Of a stretch of 64,000 nucleotides of DNA, positions 8,757-16,832 are shown one piece after another; the stretch's first letter is position 1; each line of letters begins with the position of its first letter. The position numbers were made by a program, and so were the translations under genes. The DNA is taken from positions 1-64,000 of the forward strand of contig NZ_JASTLB010000004.1 in NCBI RefSeq assembly GCF_030499535.1. Direction: 5' to 3'. The notes beneath the pieces were generated by a model. It ran no database searches and had not been told where the DNA came from. It saw only the letters and a list, made by a program, of their open reading frames with translations. The DNA comes from Streptomyces sp. TG1A-8. Its GTDB lineage: Bacteria; Actinomycetota; Actinomycetes; Streptomycetales; Streptomycetaceae.

Positions 8757-8786
8757 ATCGTAGGTGCGGCTAGTTGCACTGGTCAA
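8757..8786 (-). promoter_or_regulatory. Candidate sigma-70-type promoter of the peptide operon
   Basis: On the minus strand TTGACC (8781-8786) is followed after 18 bases by TACGAT (8757-8762), about 55 bases before the peptide start codon. A second TTGACC-like hexamer (8799-8804) forms a direct repeat that could be an activator site. The call is from hexamer match and position only. Confidence 0.5.
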
Positions 8787-8949
8787 GGATCTATTTTCGG
8801 TCAAGTCATGCCTGGTCAGCGCATCTTTTTCCCGTAAAACACCTTATGCCCGAATTTTTCTCATATGTCAAAGGCGTGACTCAACGCGACGACGCGAGCC
8901 GTACGCACCCCCGTGGGAATGCCCCCCAGGCGGCGCGTCATGATGGTCT

Positions 8950-9834
8950 ATGGCAACTATCGAAACCTGGCACTTCAGCCGAGATCTGGGCGCCTTTCTC
9001 GACCACACGGAGACATTCCTCCGCTCACAGCCGACACTGCACACCGTGCTACTGACAGTGACCAATGCACTTCGTCAAGCAGGACCGATGGCGCCCGGCC
9101 CGGGAGCACCGCTCTTCGGCACGCTCGCTCAAGACGGGCACACGCTGGCTGCGTTTGTATACACGCAGCAGCACGGGTTGGTCGTCTCACCGTTGTCCGA
9201 GCCCGCGGCCGCGGCTCTGGCGGCTCGTCTCGCGGACGAAGGGGAGACCCCGCACAGTTTCTCCGGCGACCGTGAGAGTGTCGAGGCGATCGTGAACGCC
9301 TGGCGACAGTGCACCGGAGACGCCGTCGTGCAACACCGCCGCGAACGTCTCTACAGCCTCGATACTCTGACTGCCCCTGCTCGGATGCCCGCAGGCCGGG
9401 CGCAGGTCGCTGATCAGGCGGACCGTTCCCTACTCATGCGCTGGGCGCAAGAGTATGCCACCGCTATCGGCGAGCCCGACGGGCGCGACTTCGGCAACTG
9501 GGCGGACACGCGCCTCGCCTACGGAGGAGTCACCCTATGGGAGAACGACGAAGGCGAACCCGCCGCCATGGCTGGCTGCTCACCCCTCATCGCTGGCCAA
9601 GTCCGGATCGCACCCGTCTACACGCCGATCCACCTTCGTGGGCACGGATACGGAAGCGCGGTCACCGCTGCTGTGGCGCAAGCCGCCCTAGTCGGCGGCG
9701 CGGACAATGTGCTCCTCTTCACGGACCTCGCCAACGCCACCAGCAACGCGCTCTACCAGCGCCTCGGCTTTCGCCCTATAACCGACTTTGTCAGCTACCG
9801 CCGCTACGGGCGTGGGTCAGTAACGGCCAATTGA
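8950..9834 (+). CDS. GNAT-family N-acetyltransferase
   Basis: The protein has 294 residues. The C-terminal half holds the GNAT fold: acetyl-CoA-binding motif A reads PIHLRGHGYGSAVTAAVAQ (R-x-x-G-x-G/A type), then LFTDLANATSNALYQRLGFRPI, the usual beta-5/alpha-4 region. The N-terminal half is the variable domain seen in two-domain GNATs. It is divergent from the peptide operon (about 250 bp between starts) and is bracketed with it by the two IS256 copies. It could acetylate a metabolite or peptide; the substrate is unknown. The start is the ATG at 8950. Confidence 0.85.
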   Translation: MATIETWHFSRDLGAFLDHTETFLRSQPTLHTVLLTVTNALRQAGPMAPGPGAPLFGTLAQDGHTLAAFVYTQQHGLVVSPLSEPAAAALAARLADEGETPHSFSGDRESVEAIVNAWRQCTGDAVVQHRRERLYSLDTLTAPARMPAGRAQVADQADRSLLMRWAQEYATAIGEPDGRDFGNWADTRLAYGGVTLWENDEGEPAAMAGCSPLIAGQVRIAPVYTPIHLRGHGYGSAVTAAVAQAALVGGADNVLLFTDLANATSNALYQRLGFRPITDFVSYRRYGRGSVTAN

Positions 9835-10163
9835 CCGGGCGGTCGTGATGGGCTGATCGATTGCCCTCGCCCGGTCGGTGTGTGGGAGCAGCCTTGCCGC
9901 GCTTGGTCCGCGGCTTGCGGGCCAAGCGCTCTTTGAAAGTGGCGTCCATGGGGATCCGCCAATATGCGCCAAATCGGCTGACTGAGGCGACACCGTCGCT
10001 CCCCCACTCACCGCACCCGCGGCACCCGTATAGTCAGCCGCAGGACACGCCAGACTGCCCGTGATGTGTGTCACGTTACCAGGCGGAAAGAAACACGAAG
10101 ACCGCACACACCGCTGCGCACACACGAGACACAGCCCCCGCCTAATACTCCAGTACGGTTTCG
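9835..10163. other. Gap with a possible small ORF and an IS701-like end relic
   Basis: No convincing gene lies here. A basic 52-codon minus-strand ORF (9791-9949, starting MDATFKERLARKPRTKRGK) overlaps the GNAT tail; it has coding-like codon use but no clear Shine-Dalgarno. Near 10142-10162 the sequence CTAATACTCCAG followed by a GGTT-TCG-like stretch resembles the CTAATACTCCAGCAGCGG tip of the IS701 elements and may be a solo end left by an older insertion. Confidence 0.3.
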
Positions 10164-10212
10164 GGGTCTGTACGGTCTTCGGTGTAACTTCCGATCATGG
10201 AAGTAGCACCTG

Positions 10213-11508
10213 ATGAGCGACGTGACTGTCTCTGCCGAGGCGGTTGAAGAGGTCCGGCCGTCCGAGTTGTCGGCGGACGTGCTGGACGAGCAGTTGATCG
10301 GGCAGTTGGTCGACCGGGCCCGCGCGAGCGGGCTGCAGCTGACCGGTGAGGGCGGGCTGCTGCAGCAGCTGACCAAACGCGTGCTGGAGTCCGCTCTCGA
10401 AGGGGAGATCACCGACCACCTCGGCTACGAGAAGCACGATCCGGCCGGTGCCGGCAGCGGCAACAGCCGCAACGGGGTCCGGTCCAAGACCGCGCTGACC
10501 GATGTCGGGCCGGTTCAGATCACGGTGCCGCGTGACCGCGAGGGAAGCTTCGAGCCGCAGATCGTCAAGAAGCGCCAGCGGCGGCTGACCGGTGTCGACG
10601 AGATGGTCCTGTCGCTGTCCGCGCGTGGTCTGACGCACGGTGACATCTCCGCCCACCTGGCCGAGGTCTACGGCGCGAGCGTGTCTAAGCAGACCATCTC
10701 GACCATCACCGACAAGGTCATGGACGGGATGGCCGAGTGGCAGAACCGCCCGCTGGACCCGGTCTATCCGGTGGTCTTCATCGACTGCGTGCACGTGAAG
10801 GTACGCGACGGGCAGGTGGCGAACCGGCCCATATACGTCGCACTCGCAGTCACGGTGGACGGCACCCGCGACATCCTCGGCCTGTGGGCCGGCGACGGCG
10901 GCGAGGGCGCCAAGTACTGGCTCCAGGTCCTGACTGAGATCAAGAACCGCGGTGTCGAGGACGTGTGCATGGTCGTCTGCGACGGGCTCTAGGGCCTGCC
11001 CGACTCCATCTCGGCGGTCTGGCCCTAGGCGGTCACCCAGACCTGCGTCGTCCACCTGATCCGGGCGTCCTTCCGCTATGCGGGCCGCCAGGACTGGGAC
11101 AAGATCTCCCGCGCGCTCAAGCCTGTCTACACGGCTCCGACCGCAGATGCGGCGGAAAACCGGTTCCTGGAGTTCCAGGAGGAGTGGGGCGCCAAATATC
11201 CGGCGATCGTGAGGCTTTGGGAGAACGCCTGGGCCGAGTTCGTACCGTTCCTCCAGTTCGACGCCGAGATCCGCCGTGTCGTCTGCACCACCAACGCGAT
11301 CGAGTCGGTCAACGCTCGCATACGGAAAGCCGTCCGGGCCCGTGGGCACTTCCCGAACGAGGCCGCAGCCCTCAAATGCGTCTACATGGCCGTCATGAGC
11401 CTCGACCCCACCGGCCAGGGACGCAAACGCTGGACCATGCGCTGGAAGCCCGCCCTGCAGGCTTTCGACATCGCCTTCGACGGTCGACTCTCCGTCGGCC
11501 GCCGCTAA
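10213..11508 (+). pseudogene. IS256-family transposase copy B, same two amber codons
   Basis: This is practically identical to the gene at 2198-3493. TAG codons lie at 10990-10992 and 11026-11028, at the same positions as in copy A. The natural TAA stop (11506-11508) is exactly where the IS5-family element inserted, and the duplicated TAA restores the stop. A few single-base differences from copy A exist (for example T for C near 10935 and A for G near 11158), but none repairs an amber. Confidence 0.85.
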
Positions 11509-11987
11509 GAACTCCTATCGCAATGACGTCAGGCGCCTCCAGCAGATGAGCGCGCATCCGAGGGTGAGGAAGGCTTCGTGGATGTCGTCGCGGATCTCCC
11601 AGCGGATCCGCAGACGGCGGAACCAGTGCAGGTGGGCGAATGCGCGTTCCACGACCCAGCGTTGGGTGCCAAGTCCGGAGCCGTGTTCGGTGCCGCGTCG
11701 GGCGATCAGTGGCTTCACGCCCAGGTCCCGGACGAGCCGGCGGTACTTGTCGTGGTCGTAGCCGCGGTCGCCCAGCACCACGTCCGGGCGGCGTCGGGGC
11801 CGGCCTCGCTTGCCCCGCACCGGCGGTATCGCCTCCAGCAGAGGGATCAGCTGGGTGACGTCGTTGCGGTTGCCGCCGGTCAGCGTGGCGGCGAGCGGGA
11901 TGCCGGTGGCGTCGGTGATCAGGTGGTGCTTGCTGCCGGTTCTGCCCCGGTCAACAGGGCTTCGTCCGGTCTTGGGACCCCCTTTAG

Positions 11988-13385
11988 TACTCCAGCAGCG
12001 GTTCGTGTCCTGAGCTGGTGGTTGTCGTTGTCCTGGTATGGAGGGGATGAGTGAAGCCGCTTGCTGGGCCGGCGAGTTGGAGTTGGTGTTCGCTCGGGTG
12101 GCGGGCAGGTTCACTCGGGCGGATCTGCGGTGGCGGATGCGGGACTACGTCCGTGGTCTGCTGGGGCGGGCGACACGCAAGAACGGCTGGCAGCTTGCGG
12201 AATGGGCAGGTCACCGCACTCCGGACGGCTTTCAGCGGCTGCTGAACAGCAGTGTCTGGGACGCGGACGCCCTGCGTGACGACGTCCGTGCCTACGTCGC
12301 CGAACGGCTCGGACCGGGCGGTGTGCTGATCATCGACGACACGGGATTCATCAAGAAGGGCACCACCTCAGCCGGGGTCAGTCGGCAGTACACCGGCACC
12401 TCAGGAAAGATCGACAACTGTCAGATCGGCGTGTTCGCCGCCTACGCCACCAGCTCAGGCCGGGCCTTGGTGGACCGGGAGCTCTACCTGCCCAAAGCCT
12501 GGACGTCCGACCGTGACCGCTGCCGGGCGGCCAAGATCCCCGACGGGCGAGGCTTTGCGACCAAGGGGGAACTGGCCCGGGACATCGTCCGCCGCTGCCT
12601 GGCCGCCGGCCTGCCGGCGTCGTGGGTGACCGCGGATGAGGCCTACGGGCAGGACTGGCACTTCCGCCGCCTGCTCGAGCAGACGGGCGTCGGCTACGTG
12701 GTGGCGGTGCCCAAGTCCCAGCAGATCAAGTCCCTGGCCGGCATCTGGCGCATCGACCATCTCATCGATGAAGCACCCGATGATGCCTGGCAGCGGCTGT
12801 CCTGCGGCGATGGGGCGAAGGGCCCGCGGATCTACGACTGGGCCGGGGCCAAGTTGCCCGCCAACATCATCTTCGATCCGGATCCGCCGACCCATCACCG
12901 GTGGGTGATGGCCCGCCGCAGCCTGTCCGACCCCGAAGATGTGGCCTACTACCTGGCCTACGCACCCGTGGGTGTCGAGATCGCCGAGCTGGTCCGCATC
13001 GCCGGCTCCCGCTGGGCGATCGAGGAGTGCTTCCAGGCCGCGAAGAACGAGTGCGGCCTGGACGAGTACGAAGTCCGCCGCTATGTCGGCTGGTATCGGC
13101 ACATCACCCTGGCCATGCTCGCCCACGCCGTCTTGGCCGCACTCGCAGCACAAGCCCAGGCCGGCGGGGAGGCAAAGGGGGCTGCAGAAACGGATCAGCC
13201 ACCGTCCCGCTCACCGTGGCAGAGATCCGGCGGCTCCTGGACACTCTCCTGCCCCACCCACGAGCCGACCGCGATCCCATCACCCACGCACTGAACTGGT
13301 CCGCCTGGAGAAGACACCGCCAGGCCATCGCCCGCCGCTGCCACTACCGAAAACGCACCTCAGGCCACGAACCGCTGCTGGAGTA
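11988..13385 (+). mobile_element. IS701-family element, copy 1 (1398 bp)
   Basis: Terminal inverted repeats begin TACTCCAGCAGCGGTTCGTG and extend to about 27 bp with one mismatch. A 4-bp target duplication TTAG flanks it (11984-11987, 13386-13389), typical of IS701 (YTAR targets). Copy 2 at 32580-33977 has the same length. Confidence 0.92.
12038..13294 (+). CDS. IS701-family transposase, C-terminus in the -1 frame
   Basis: The 418-residue frame has the DDE set: D in VLIIDDTGF, D in VTADEAYGQDWHF, and E in SRWAIEECFQAAKNECGLDEY. The family C-terminus (VPLTVAEIRRLL...ALNWSAWRRHRQ) is not in this frame; it lies in the -1 frame, ending at TAG 13387-13389. The switch point is 13174-13180, A_AAG_GGG in the X_XXY_YYZ phase, so programmed -1 frameshifting would give about 450 residues. 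Alternatively the element carries a fixed frameshift. ATG at 12038 or 12047 could be the start. Copy 2 is identical in these points. Confidence 0.88.
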   Translation: MEGMSEAACWAGELELVFARVAGRFTRADLRWRMRDYVRGLLGRATRKNGWQLAEWAGHRTPDGFQRLLNSSVWDADALRDDVRAYVAERLGPGGVLIIDDTGFIKKGTTSAGVSRQYTGTSGKIDNCQIGVFAAYATSSGRALVDRELYLPKAWTSDRDRCRAAKIPDGRGFATKGELARDIVRRCLAAGLPASWVTADEAYGQDWHFRRLLEQTGVGYVVAVPKSQQIKSLAGIWRIDHLIDEAPDDAWQRLSCGDGAKGPRIYDWAGAKLPANIIFDPDPPTHHRWVMARRSLSDPEDVAYYLAYAPVGVEIAELVRIAGSRWAIEECFQAAKNECGLDEYEVRRYVGWYRHITLAMLAHAVLAALAAQAQAGGEAKGAAETDQPPSRSPWQRSGGSWTLSCPTHEPTAIPSPTH

Positions 13386-14027
13386 TTAGCGCGCGGATGT
13401 GGGAGCCGTCGACGGCCGCTCGGGAGAAGTCCAGGGCGTTCGCGCTGCGGAGCTTGGCAAGGAGGACCTCGTGCAGTCGGGGCCACACGCCGGCCCCGGT
13501 CCACTCGGCCAGGCGTCGCCAGCAGGTCATGCCCGAGCCGAAGCCGAGTTCCTGCGGCAGGTGTTCCCAGGAGATCCCGGTGTGCAGGACGAACAGGATG
13601 CCCTGGAACACCAGCCGGTCCGGATGCCGCTTGCGCCCTGGGTGCCGGGCCCGACGCTCGACCTTGGGCAGCAGCGGTTCGATCACCGCCCACAGCTCGT
13701 CGTCGACTTCCCACGGCTTCGGCCGTGCCACTTCGCACCCCCAGATCATCGCTGCCGTAATGATCCAACCACCTCGAAAATCATTTCGTTAGGAGTTCTA
13801 AATCACACCACCCGAGTTACACCGTTGGCTGGACAGACCCGACCTCCAGCCGAAGAGCCCGCCGGAACAGCCCCCGGACCGTTCCCAGCGGCGCCCCACC
13901 CCCGTCCCGCCCCCAGCGGGGCGGGGACAGGCCGCAGGCCACCCGGGGACCAGGCCTGACCACCGGTCACCAACGGCCGCAAAAAGCGCCAGGACCGCCT
14001 CCGCAACAGCAGGGCCCAGGCGCCGAA

Positions 14028-14064
14028 CAACAAAAGCCCCGTCCCTGCAGCAGGAACGGGGCTT
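14028..14064 (-). terminator. Intrinsic terminator of the tRNA-like gene
   Basis: On the minus strand a 14-15 bp GC-rich stem (AAGCCCCGTTCCTGC with its near-exact complement) is followed by TTTTGTTGTT. It lies 10 bases after the 3' end of the tRNA-like gene and is the clearest intrinsic terminator in the window. Confidence 0.8.
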
Positions 14065-14073
14065 GTCGTATCG

Positions 14074-14143
14074 AGCGCCGGGCAGGCCTTGCACCTGCAT
14101 CTCCCCGCAGGAAGCGGGACATCTTTCCTTAGACGACCAACGC
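14074..14143 (-). tRNA. tRNA-Gly(UCC)-like cloverleaf with aberrant T-loop
   Basis: The 70-base minus-strand sequence folds as a complete cloverleaf. The acceptor stem is GCGTTGG/CCGGCGC with two G-T pairs, the D-arm GTCT/AGAT has a GG-containing loop, the anticodon stem is TCCCG/CGGGG and the loop CTTCCTG (anticodon UCC). The variable loop has 4 bases, the T-stem is GCAGG/CCTGC, and the discriminator is U with no encoded CCA. Odd points are the T-loop TGCAAGG (G at position 55 instead of U) and U at position 37 next to the anticodon. A promoter-like sequence precedes it and a strong terminator follows. It does not look like the standard streptomycete tRNA-Gly. It may be a non-translational tRNA, a degenerate tRNA or another structured RNA. 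Confidence 0.6.
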
Positions 14144-14186
14144 ACAGACAGCAGCCGCCGGAGCGGACCACCCATCTTCATGATCG

Positions 14187-14217
14187 ATTCTAGCGCAGAC
14201 ACGCCGGCCCCGCACAA
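14187..14217 (-). promoter_or_regulatory. Candidate promoter for the tRNA-like gene
   Basis: On the minus strand TTGTGC (14212-14217) and TAGAAT (14187-14192) are 19 bases apart, with the -10 about 43 bases before the 5' end of the cloverleaf. The rest of 13841-14454 holds no protein gene. Confidence 0.45.
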
Positions 14218-14454
14218 CGAGGACGTCCCCGCATCGCTTCCCCTCCCTGGGGACACCAGCGGCACCCATGGGCCGCCCGCACGCCCGTGACCTGCCCCGC
14301 GCAGCCCGGCACCGAAGCGACGTCCCCGCCACCATGCGGGACGCTTCACCCGCCCCGAGAGGCCCTGCTCCTCCGCACGGCTGACTTCCCCGGCGAACCC
14401 TCCCAGCCGGCACCCGGCAGCCCATATGTGTAGTGCAGTGCCGCAATCAAAAAC

Positions 14455-14837
14455 GTGACGCGTGCCGCGGCTGTCGCCGTCCTCGTCCTGTTCCCGCTCG
14501 CCGCCCCGGCTGCCGCCTCCACCCAGACCAGCACGGCAGGGGCAGCGATCGACTGCCCGTCCGGCTACGTGTGCATCTACCCCGAGATCAACTTCGGCGG
14601 GCAGCCCTGGGTGCGGCGCGCCGTGGACGGCAGCGTGAAGGACCCGCCCACAGCGATCCGTGACCGCGGCAGCCCCATCCGCAACAACTCCGACCCCACC
14701 GCCCACATTTACGAAAAACGCAACCACGCCGACCGGTGTGTGTCACCCGCAGCGGCGGCTCCATCCACGACCTGCGCGGCTACAACCTCAACGACCAGAC
14801 CCGCTCGCTGAAAATCAACCGTAACGACTGCGGCTGA
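14455..14837 (+). pseudogene. Peptidase inhibitor family I36-type secreted protein, frameshifted
   Basis: It starts at GTG 14455 with a typical Sec signal (VTRAAAVAVLVLFPLAAPAAAS). The mature part CPSGYVCIYPEINFGGQPWV matches the beta/gamma-crystallin-like I36 inhibitor family of streptomycetes. At the GTGTGTGTC run near 14736-14744 the frame shifts. The expected C-terminus (SIHDLRGYNLNDQTRSLKIN) continues in another frame to TGA 14835-14837, while the original frame runs out at 14811. A 2-base expansion of the GT run would explain it. The shifted product would lose its last core strand. Confidence 0.7.
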
Positions 14838-15050
14838 ACCACCCGTACCACCACCGCCAGGGTCAAGTACGCCCGGCCGTCCCCGGCCCGGATCACCCGC
14901 ACCAGACCAAGGCGCCGCGCCGGACGATCGAGGGCTGCGCATTTCAAGGAGTACGGCGCCGTGCCCTGCCGGTACGGCCATTGCCCTCATACGAATGGTC
15001 CGACCGGCCAATGCCTGCCCCACTCCTTGGCCGACCGCTGCCAACGGGAC

Positions 15051-15194
15051 ATGACCAAGCCTGTATTGCCCGACCTCACAGCCGCGCTCCTCGCCGTCCT
15101 GTCCCTCACCCCCGCCTCCGCCCACGCCGCACCCCAAACGCTGTTCTTGGCCGAGGCCGTCGACCCTCTACCCGCAGACAGGGAAAAGCAGTGA
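15051..15194 (+). CDS. Short ORF with signal-peptide-like start, probably truncated
   Basis: The 47-codon ORF begins MTKPVLPDLTAALLAVLSL and has an A-H-A/A-P cleavage-like site. Only about 20 residues follow before TGA, 30 bp ahead of the first CRISPR repeat. It resembles the start of a secreted protein whose body is missing, perhaps lost when the CRISPR distal end decayed. Chance coding is possible. Between 14838 and 15050 nothing else is seen. Confidence 0.3.
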   Translation: MTKPVLPDLTAALLAVLSLTPASAHAAPQTLFLAEAVDPLPADREKQ

Positions 15195-15223
15195 CCCGCC
15201 TTGCTGGTGACCCAGGCGGTGCA

Positions 15224-16377
15224 CGGACCATCCCCGCAGACGCGGGCAGCAGCGCACTATCGTCCAGAACATCGAAGCAGGCCGGGGACCATCCCCGCGA
15301 GCGGGGAACAGCACACCGCGGCCTCGGCGGCGAGTCACGAGGAGGGATCATCCCCGCGAGCGCGGGGAGCAGAGGTCCGGCCGAGGCAAGACCACGGCCA
15401 TGATGGGACCATCCCCGCAGGTGCGGGGAGCAGCGCTCCCCGATCCACCCGGCGCGGTCGGCGTGAGAATCATCCCCACGGGCGCGGGGAGCAGCGGTCG
15501 GTCAGGCAGACTCCACCCGCGGGGAGCAGAATCGAGGTTCCGGCCCGCCTGTTTTGTGCGGGGGCCATCCTCGCGGGCGCGGGGAGCAGGGCGGACGTCG
15601 ATACCGCACCCGTGTGCCGTGGGGGCCATCCCCGCGGGCGCGGGGAGCAGCGTCCAGGCCGAGGTGGACCTGACGCCCTTCCGGGGCCATCCCCGCGGGC
15701 GCGGGGAGCAGGTGCCGGGTGGCGGTCTGGGAGGCCTGCCCGAGGGGCCATCCCCGCGGGCACGGGGAGCAGTCCTCGCGTGCCAGACGCTGGGCCAGTT
15801 TGCGGGGGCCATCCCCGCGGGCGCGGGGAGCAGAACCGGGACACGTGGGTGATAGGCCGAGTACCGGGGCCATCCCCGCGGGCGCGGGGAGCAGACGCCT
15901 TTATCGGCGCGCATGCCGGCGTCGGCGGGGCCATCCCCGCAGGCGCGGGGAGCAGGGGGCGCGGAACGGGGCGCGGCAGTCGGTGCAGGGGCCATCCCCG
16001 CGGGCGCGGGGAGCAGCACTCCGTACTCTGGGCACGAGCAACGTTCCTGGGGCCATCCCCGCGGGCGCGGGGAGCAGGGGCGGCCGTGCAGGCAGGCGAC
16101 GCGGTTGGTGGGGCCATCCCCGCGGGCGCGGGGAGCAGCCGAGCCGTCCGGCCCGGCGACCCTGCTTGTCGGGGCCATCCCCGCGGGCGCGGGGAGCAGC
16201 TGACCTTGACCGACTGTCAGCCCACTACGGGGCCATCCCCGCGGGCGCGGGGAGCAGTGCTGCACACCGTGCCGCCGGTCCTGCTGTTCGGGGCCATCCC
16301 CGCGGGCGCGGGGAGCAGGGGGGGCACGGGGGGCACGGGGGGCACGGGGGGGCCATCCCCGCGGGCGCGGGGAGCAG
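15224..16377 (-). CRISPR. Type I-E CRISPR array, 20 repeats, degenerate at the distal end
   Basis: The repeats are 29 bp with a 61-bp period. On the minus strand (the crRNA sense) they read CTGCTCCCCGCG, then 5 variable bases, then GGGGATGGCCCC, the I-E hairpin type. Repeat starts are 15224, 15285 (27 bp), 15344, 15405, 15466, one truncated copy ending at 15529, then 15561, 15622, 15683, 15744, 15805, 15866, 15927, 15988, 16049, 16110, 16171, 16229, 16290 and 16349. The repeats nearest cas2 are perfect and those at 15224-15529 are degenerate, so the leader is on the cas2 side (16378-16469). Spacers are mostly 32 bp, with exceptions of 29 to 31 bp. Confidence 0.95.
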
Positions 16378-16469
16378 ACTCGCTGACCTGGGACTTTACT
16401 GGCGTCCGAGCCGGTTTTCGAGTACTTTCACTGATTCCGGCAAATGCCTCATAGCCCGCATGTCGACCA
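16378..16469 (-). promoter_or_regulatory. Presumed CRISPR leader
   Basis: This is the 92-bp non-repetitive stretch between the perfect end of the array and the cas2 stop. Its place next to cas2 and the conserved repeats marks it as the leader where new spacers would be inserted. No clear promoter hexamers are evident. Confidence 0.5.
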
Positions 16470-16832
16470 TCAGCCTTTCCCGAAGCGTCGGCGTTTGGAA
16501 GCCCTGCTCCAGCCGGTTGGTGGTCCGTTCCGGGAAGGCGCAGCGGGACGAGGTGCGTCCGGGTTGGGGCGGTGGATGAGCGTGAGGCCTTCATGGTCGG
16601 TCGGATGCCAGGCGTGGTCGTGGGTGCGGAAAGTGAAGCCCTGCTCGTTGTTGGCTGTGTGGGCCAGCAGGGCGCGCCCCTGGCCGGCGTACTGCTGGAT
16701 TTCTTTCCACAGCACGTCGCGGACGCGGGCAGAGGGCTTGCCTACGAAGACACCGGCAGAAATCTCCAGCAGCCAGCGGGTAAGGAAGCCGCGCAGTCCG
16801 GCGGGGCAGTTGGTGAGGATGATGACGGTCAC
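16470..16832 (-). CDS. cas2e: CRISPR-associated endonuclease Cas2, type I-E
   Basis: The 120-residue protein has the Cas2e signature start ([31 protein letters not shown]) and the segment RVRDVLWKEIQQYAGQGRALLAHTANNEQGF. It forms the spacer-acquisition complex with Cas1. ATGA overlap with the cas1 stop indicates coupling. The C-terminal tail after WHPTDHEGLTLIHRP is longer than in the E. coli protein, as is common in actinomycetes. It looks intact. Confidence 0.92.
   Translation of the reverse strand: MTVIILTNCPAGLRGFLTRWLLEISAGVFVGKPSARVRDVLWKEIQQYAGQGRALLAHTANNEQGFTFRTHDHAWHPTDHEGLTLIHRPNPDAPRPAAPSRNGPPTGWSRASKRRRFGKG

Larger units (their letters stand above)
11515..13749 (-). pseudogene. 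IS5-family transposase split by IS701
   Basis: The N-terminal part (13360-13749) runs to AVDGSHIRAL and then into IS701 end sequence. The C-terminal part (11515 to about 11983) carries GPKTGRSPVDRG, LGDRGYDHDKYR and the ERAFAHLHWF Glu region. The IS701 insertion lies in CTAA, inside the CTAAAGGGG slippery site where the -1 frameshift normally joins the two frames, so both reading and frameshifting are destroyed. Confidence 0.9.
11509..13798 (-). mobile_element. IS5-family element type 1, copy B, inside IS256
   Basis: The ends (GAACTCCTA / TAGGAGTTC) and the TAA duplication (11506-11508, 13799-13801) are intact. It is in the opposite orientation to copy A. Without the IS701 element and its 4-bp duplication the length is 888 bp, the same as copy A. 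The host sequence is rejoined precisely (CGCTAA-ATCACACC), as in IS256 copy A, which verifies the insertion. Confidence 0.9.
10164..13840 (+). mobile_element. IS256-family element, copy B, interrupted by nested insertions
   Basis: The left end (GGGTCTGTACGG...CGGTGTAACT) and the right end (13802-13840) are inverted matches. The element is split at its transposase stop codon by the IS5-family element at 11509-13798. Removing the insertion gives about 1.38 kb. It is in the same orientation as copy A, so the two bracket the peptide operon and GNAT gene like a compound transposon. No target duplication is evident at its outer ends. Confidence 0.88.

Noticed and set aside
14074..14143. Amber suppressor role for the tRNA-like gene
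   Set aside because: Its anticodon is UCC, not CUA, so it cannot explain the TAG codons in the transposases.
13803..14727. Overlapping minus-strand frames across the tRNA-like region
   Set aside because: They run through the cloverleaf and terminator and show no protein-like pattern.
15201..16579. Long open frames across the CRISPR array with repeated ARGAG-like residues
   Set aside because: They translate the repeats. The 61-bp period and cas genes show this is an array, not a repeat protein.
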